In this document: piece by piece, positions 57,886 through 64,000 of the stretch
Layout: each line of letters opens with the position of its first letter
Numbering within the stretch: position 1 is the first letter of the stretch
Assembly: GCF_001625215.2 (NCBI RefSeq)
Contig: NC_030385.2
Coordinates: 45,285,598-45,349,597 of the forward strand
Direction: 5' to 3'
Origin: Daucus carota subsp. sativus
Lineage: Eukaryota; Streptophyta; Magnoliopsida; Apiales; Apiaceae
Length of the DNA stretch: 64,000 bases
Made by a program: the position numbers and the translations under genes
Notes under the pieces: model-generated
Databases searched by the model: none
Told to the model about the DNA's origin: nothing
The model's input: the letters and a program-made list of their open reading frames with translations, nothing else

Positions 57886-60800
57886 TCATTGTGTTAGTCT
57901 TTGCACCTCGTTTTGGTCATTCAAGGTTTCCATTAAAAGGGGAGATGCAAATTGGGCAGTCCCTTGATGCTCTTCAGAATCCTGGCAGAATGAGAGGATG
58001 ATTGTATCTATTGACATCTCGACAACTGCAAAGAATAGGGTAGCAACGACGTAGCCCAGAACCCAGCATGCCTGCAGAAATGTATTAAAATAATTAAATG
58101 AAAATTCATGAGGAGGTTATCATATGCCAAAATATTAAGCTGCGTGATATAAAAATTGATAGCACATTCCCATTGTTAAGAGCACATCCAAGTAATATCT
58201 CATTCCTTAATTATTGGCCAGCTAGGGAGTTTGTTAGATATATTAATAGGGAATAGACGAAACTTACCAGCACAGGAAATAGAGGCGAAGAGATTTTATT
58301 GTGGGCGGACCTATATCTGTGAGACTCCAACATGAGGAAAGCAAAAAGCACGCTTGAAAGGCTCACACATAACTTGCCCAAGAAAAGGATAACATCTCCA
58401 ATAATGTTCACTTTACCGATCCGAAGAATGTTACTGATAATTAACTCTGTAGACATCTCAGAAGCTCTGAAGAAACCTTCACCTGTGATAGCAATCTGCA
58501 GAGAGACGACACTTTCAAATACGTAGACTAGAAAACAAGACTAAAGTCATAAAGAACAAGAGTCCTTGTTCTGCACCAAAGAAGTGATTAGTACTGAACG
58601 GAACCAAGGCATGAAGTAACTATGGTTTTATTGCTCACGCACCGACTTCATAATAGAAAATAGGGAAGAATTTGAAGAATGAGAAGAATGCCTAGAAACT
58701 TACCATAATATATGCATTGCGGTTCACTGATTTAATGGTCCATCCAATACATCTCAAGCAACTATTTGAAGAATGGTATGCCACTTTTCCAATCCAACTT
58801 TCAGGCATAATATCCGCAACTTTCAGTCTTCGACGTATTGCCTCGAGTATAAATCTAGTAGATTCAACAAACTTCACGATTAGAGAACCGATAGCAACAG
58901 ATCCAATGCTATACCGAGCAAGCCGCTTCATTGAGGAAAACACTGGAAGAAATGGAACCTTAGGCTGGAAATGCAAAGTTGGAAAAGCTTCAATTAGCTC
59001 TATAGATTGCGGACATGTTTAAGTTTCAATTCTAAAGGATATAAAAACTCAGTGTTTCTCATAAACAGAGTGTCAACCAGATTACGTCGGTAGTATAAAT
59101 ATAAGATTGCATGTAGATGTAGTGAACACTGAACAGGTATTTACATTCTAAAAACAAGAATTTCAGAGATAAAGAGAATGATCCTGGAACCAGTGATAAG
59201 AAACCCATCAGTATAGGTTTACCAGATAACTCCTATTAAGTTTGCAGTTTGCTGATGTAAATCAATTAAGTAATATATAATGAAAACTGTTTTGAATTGA
59301 ACAGAGCGTCCACAAACTAAAACCTCTACATTTTATATGATTACGAACCAATACAAGTTAAACACCGAATCTTATGCCAAACAAAAAAAATGAGTCATTG
59401 TGCTCTATGTGCAGTCAAATTCACACATGACATACTAGACGACTGACACTCACCGCAGTTTCACCTCGGGCTCCACGAGCCCAATAGTATGAAGCAACAG
59501 AACCGGCGATTACGGTGGAGGAGCATGCAACAAAGAATTGTGTAGCCCAATAGCACCCAAACAAGTGGAAAAGGATTGCAGCTCCGATGTGAGATGTATA
59601 GTGTATGCTATAGCCACAACAACTGTTACAGCTGACCCGTTTCGTTTTGAGGTCATACGCACAGCAGTTGGCATTGCAATCATTCTGAACAACCTGACCA
59701 GAACTGAAAAGATGGAGCGCAGCTGACAGCCAAATCATGTAGAAAACTGCTAGGATGGCATATGGAATGAGTGGAAAAATAATAAGTGCACGGACTTCTC
59801 CTATGACCTTTGCAGCAACCTGCAATTTAAAAAATATCAGATAATTTGATGCAATCAAGATAAAGGAATAAAGAAGGAACAAGTAGAAAAAAGTCTCAGA
59901 TTTATATTAATTTATTTTAGTCAATTATAAAGCACAAGCCATAAGATTAGAGATTCAGATGGCGATTCACTTGGAACTTCAAGTATACCTCAGGCTAGTA
60001 ACTTTAACTTTTTTACTGACAAGCTCTGATTACATTTCATAGCATTTAGAATACAAACACTAGATAATAGCTCAAAACCATATAGTTGCGAAGTCAAATT
60101 TCTTAGTCCTTGTTTAGGTGTGAGTAAATTGTTATAATTAGAGATGAAAAGGTTCAGCTTCTTGTTTGGCAGAGAGGAAAGAAGTAGGGAAATTCAGGCC
60201 AGGTAATTTCTCTGTATTGATGTTTTAGAGTATTGATAGCAACCCAAAGGCTAGAGAATTAGAGGCAACTTTAAGGAGTATTTTAATATCATTGATTCTG
60301 ACAATTGAACTTCGGATAACCTTTGTCTCCAGAAAAAAGTAATATGTACTGTAGAATTTGTAGTACCAGAAGGACTCTTGAGTCTTGACTTCAATACCCC
60401 TAGGCCCTACCCACCTCGCCCAAATCCTAAACCAACTATCAATTATAATTTTATCCAAATATATTTAATCAAGTTTATGCAGGTCAGTTCAGCACCTATT
60501 TTCCACCAGCTCGACTGACTACCACCATCTAAATCTGTCAAACATGCATGTCAGCGAATGTTACTGAGCAGCTATCTAGAAGAACTAATCAACAACTTAG
60601 TACTATGGGCTACTTCTCGTAACAGAAACGCGGAACACATATTTTAAAAGATCATTAATTAGTAATTAGATTGACAAGCCCTCTAAAATTTGCACTTGCC
60701 TTTAAGACAGATGTTGCCATTAAGATACGTCGAATGATGGCTATAGAGGAAAGAATGGCAACAATCATCACCGCAGTCATAAAAACAGCAGCAACACGAA

Positions 60801-63745
60801 TATGATTCAACTCCTGAAGAATGTAACACTTGAGAAACAGAAAAATATCCAAAGCTTTTAACATCAAAGACTTAGTATCCCAAACCCACCCTTGCAGAGA
60901 CAGTGTAGTAGGGATCACGCTCACCAATGATTGGAGAGATTGCACTATTTCCGATCCATCCAGCTGATAATAATATGAAAAAAAAATTGCATCATAAGTA
61001 TTTTATAATATCTAGTTCCTTCACTTGGTATATTTGTACCAGGAATAGGTATACAGGCAAATAGAGGATCACAAAGTATATCTGCTAGTAGAAACAAAAG
61101 ATTATCATAAAAAACACAAGTTAAATTGAAAACAAATGCCATTAAAGGAAAACTCAATAGCAGTCTCTTATCAAATGTAATTTTATAGGAAGAGAGATAA
61201 ATGAACTAGGGAGTAAGCGTTCATCAATAATTAGGTTTTATGCTACCATCATATAACCCGCAAAAACAATTACATGTATTTGGTATATGTATGAAGGTCT
61301 TATTCATAAAATTTTTATTTCACTGAGATTACTGAAGAGGTGAATTTTAATAAACTAAGCAAACAGCAGATTAGCAAAAGCACAGACAAAGACTTCTTAA
61401 GAGTAAAATATAATATGATCTTGCAACCTGACGCAAAAGTAATGCTTATATAAAGATGAAAATTGACAATAACAAACATTTCAAACATGCCATAAATAGA
61501 GTTAATTGACTTTGCAGCTTTAATGATCCCATGAGGCATGAGCTTTTGCCATCCCTAGTCTTGGTCCTAGAATAAGTTCAAGTATTAATTCATGTTCTAA
61601 CCTCAATCACTATTCTTACACCAACTTAGAAACCCAATCAGCAGTTATTTTTCTGAATCAGCGCCATAAAACATAGATACGGGATTAGTAGGGCACACCT
61701 TTCAAGTAGTAGAACATTGTGACTGATATTATAAGAACATTGAAGAGGATGACAGTTATCCATGGCATTCCAGCAACAAAATGTCGGATCAGCAAAAGCC
61801 ATATCACGGACAGAAACAAGGGTACAATTCCACCACAAACAATCAAAACAGGCCAAGCTTTCCCAACATCAGCTACATATCTCTAAATATTAACAATGGA
61901 AATAAGTATAAACTTAGAAATTCACAAACAACAATACATCACAATTATGATATTCCATATTACAAACACACATCATTACTTCTACAGATGAGCAGGGTTC
62001 CTGCAGAGGTTCAATAACTCTAAAACAAAATGAATAAATTAAGATCAAAGATTATTGACCTTCAAGACTGATGAATGCGAGTTGATAGACCTGTGAATGG
62101 ATTTATCTATTAGAATGTCCTCAACAATGCTCACTCCACCCATCTCCCTCCAATGCCGCAAAGAGGCATTTGATGCACGCGCAATAAGCTGGCAGCTCCA
62201 ATAGACTACATCATGGGGGAAAAGGAAAAAGTAGCTGTTAATTGCAGCAAATATGTTACTGAGCTGGATAGAAGAATTTACACTGTGCAATAGCTGTGAG
62301 TACCATAGACAGTCATATTTGCACAACCAAGTGCACAAGATGTCTCTTTACTTACCATTTACACTTGGAAACACGATGGGGTAGCAAGGACCTTGAAGCT
62401 GAAGAGAACTATTTCTTAGTTGCGGGGTTAAATCGGCAAAATAGTCGTAATTTCTATCAATCCAGTCATCTATTGAGAGATGAATCTCGCCATCAGGATA
62501 ATCACATACCCAACCTAGAGAATCCTCTGATGGGTTTGGGCAATCCAACAAACACACACTTCTAGCATTGCCAAGCTTGAATTGACTATTCTTCAAACCG
62601 CTTTGGTAAACCTGGTTGGGATTTAGCCAGTAATGAAGTTCCAGTTCACGAAGGTTACGATGTGCATGTCTGTCACCACATACATTGCCCTCATAGTCCA
62701 AGCCAAAATTAAGCCTGTGAAACCAAATTTTGGTCATGACAATAACCAAATAAGGGAAACAAAACAAAACAACTAATGACTGACCCAAGCAGGAAGGAAG
62801 TAAGATTTGGATATACATAACAAGAGTGCTGTGAGATATAGTAGTCTGCGTAAGGAAGTTCCAAATTAATATTCATTTTGCTTTACTTGCAGTTTGTATA
62901 AACTACTTCAAGGAATTAAAACATGTGTTTAGTCCTTTTGTTTGCTAAATGAACCATGGTCATAACTAAGATGCTAAATTTACACTACGGAAAACACATT
63001 ATTAGTAATTAATGATGTATGATAGATAGACCCTAAATATGGGAAGCCGACATTGTTGCATCACACTATTAGCTGACCAATACTTGGGTCTCATAAAGCA
63101 AGACAACTGATAACAAGAAATTATGCCAGATTGCCAGCCACCAGTTTACACTACACATGGACCATTGGTATTACGGTCTGCTAAACCGTAAAACCTCAGC
63201 TTCTGTGGACAATTGCTTTGCTTGATTAGTTTCGTCCTACTCATTTAATAGTTATTTCAAAGTTATTTTATTTAGCAAAAACCCTGAGAACCTCCCAACT
63301 TGATGAACCTATAACCTAATTAAAACCTATTTTCACATAACAAAGCTAAAATAAAACAAAAAGCAAAATAGAAAACTTTCTGAAAAAGACCCTTAATCTT
63401 CCTCAACAATATAGATCAAACCAACAGATCAAAAAAACATTTTTTTTTTAGAAAAAAAACTAAAGTTGGGCATAAAATCTGCAAAAGCAAAGCAAGCATT
63501 GGGCAGTGTGAACATTATATTTCTTCAAAATAAAAAGATAACACAAGCAAGTACCTCAAAGGGTTTCCTTGGTTAAAAGCAAAGCTAGAGTTAACAATCA
63601 TAGCAACCCAGAAAGCAATGAAGAAGACAAGAAACACTACATCTCTGCACCTCCTGTTGTGCTTGATGATGCCATTATTATCACCACTCATTTCAGTTGA
63701 AGCTGGGTGTGTTGTGCCTACAACAGCTCCCAATGGCCCTCTCAT
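57886..63745 (-). CDS. CTL1: Choline transporter-like protein (CTL1/CHER1-type, SLC44 family)
   Basis: Ten exons: 63745-63555, 62714-62356, 62205-62060, 61882-61699, 60963-60890, 60813-60700, 59819-59454, 58964-58704, 58495-58268 and 58071-57886; 702 aa, close to the length I recall for Arabidopsis CHER1. The N-terminus has HNRRCRDVVFLVFFIAFWVA (first helix), then a long extracellular loop with NVCGD, LDCPNPSEDS and DDWIDRNYDYF; the CTL domain follows with IRRILMATSVLK, YAILAVFYMIWLSAALHLFS, HLFGCYWATQFFVA, and WTIKSVNRNAYIM. About ten membrane helices. The Arabidopsis protein localises to trans-Golgi/plasma membrane and cell plate and is needed for choline/lipid homeostasis, sieve plates and plasmodesmata. 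Exon 6 ends at a GC donor (AAAG|GCAAGT). Confidence 0.95.
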
Positions 63746-63750
63746 ATTAC

Positions 63751-63771
63751 TGTGTGTGTGTGTGTGTGTGT
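63751..63771. repeat. (TG)n microsatellite in CTL1 5' UTR
   Basis: About ten uninterrupted TG units directly before the CTL1 start codon region. Length variation would alter the leader next to the initiation site. Confidence 0.95.
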
Positions 63772-63899
63772 AATGGGTTGCTGAAACTGCAGAGTTTAGG
63801 GAGGAGAGTGGGAGATGAAAAGGGCTTGCGCGGAAAAAGCGGTGGAAAGAGTGTGTAAAAGAGGAGAATAAGACGATGGGGGCAGCAGTGAACTTGAAC

Positions 63900-63947
63900 A
63901 ACGATTGAGAAATTATTTTCTCAAAAAAAAAACGATTGAGAAATTAT
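63900..63947. repeat. Poly(A) micro-insertion with 17-bp target duplication
   Basis: AACGATTGAGAAATTAT occurs at 63900-63916 and 63931-63947, exactly. Between them are 14 bases: TTTCTC and eight A. Confidence 0.9.
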
Positions 63948-64000
63948 AGTAAATAATTTTAGTGGGATATTATTAGCGACAAAAAAAATAAAGATTGACG

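Larger units (their letters stand above)
63746..64000 (-). promoter_or_regulatory. CTL1 leader and proximal promoter
   Basis: A (TG)n microsatellite (63751-63771) lies five bases upstream of the start codon, i.e. in the leader as (CA)n in the mRNA sense. Further up is a micro-insertion with an exact 17-bp duplication (63900-63947). Confidence 0.7.

Noticed and set aside
60655-60699. Read-through end (ASANFRG) of the CTL1 frame after ATSVLK
   Set aside because: It breaks conserved sequence; a GC donor restores the family sequence in the next exon.
1-64000. tRNA, rRNA, CRISPR arrays or bacterial operons
   Set aside because: No cloverleaf or rRNA sequence was recognised, and the gene structure is plant nuclear.

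Overview
The window is nuclear DNA of a flowering plant, most likely a eudicot. Genes are split by GT-AG introns, intergenic DNA is AT-rich, and the proteins belong to plant families (MLO, tubby-like F-box, CIP7, DUF1218, DUF3700, HIPM-like, CTL1/CHER1-like). The species cannot be fixed from sequence alone. Exon joins were made by eye; each gene model given with exons keeps one open frame across all its joins.

Layout: (1) 1-4508, minus strand: the 5' LTR, primer-binding site and an open gag-pol frame of a Ty3/Gypsy retrotransposon running off the left edge. (2) 6322-13000: 3' exon of a PPR gene whose earlier exons are not in the window, a proline-rich protein gene, and a tubby-like F-box gene on the minus strand. 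(3) 13.3-22.5 kb: no gene; a dense mobile-element zone with a recent non-LTR retroposon (20-bp target duplication), a short Helitron on the minus strand, a hAT-type MITE inserted into the tip of another MITE, and a PIF/Harbinger-like MITE. (4) 22.9-41.5 kb: gene island with a 149-aa unknown protein, a CIP7-like protein, an IST1-like protein (minus), a DUF1218 protein, BRX1, and a DUF3700 protein (minus). (5) 41.9-49.4 kb: no gene; a 1-kb foldback element with (TA)n tracts in each arm, a Stowaway MITE, a (TA)n-flanked element and a Tourist-like MITE. (6) 49.4-63.8 kb: a 15-exon MLO gene, a 60-aa single-pass membrane protein (HIPM-like, minus) and a 10-exon CTL1/CHER1-like gene (minus).

The genes do not form one pathway. 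From memory, five of them (IST1-like, DUF1218, BRX1, DUF3700, CTL1) plus the HIPM-like gene match families clustered at Arabidopsis At3g15380-At3g15490, which suggests an old conserved block, here interrupted by MLO and repeats.

The most unusual signal is a recurring one: several very short insertions made of a few bases plus a poly(A) (or poly(T)) run, each bounded by 9-17 bp direct repeats. They look like target-primed retroposition events that copied almost nothing but the tail.
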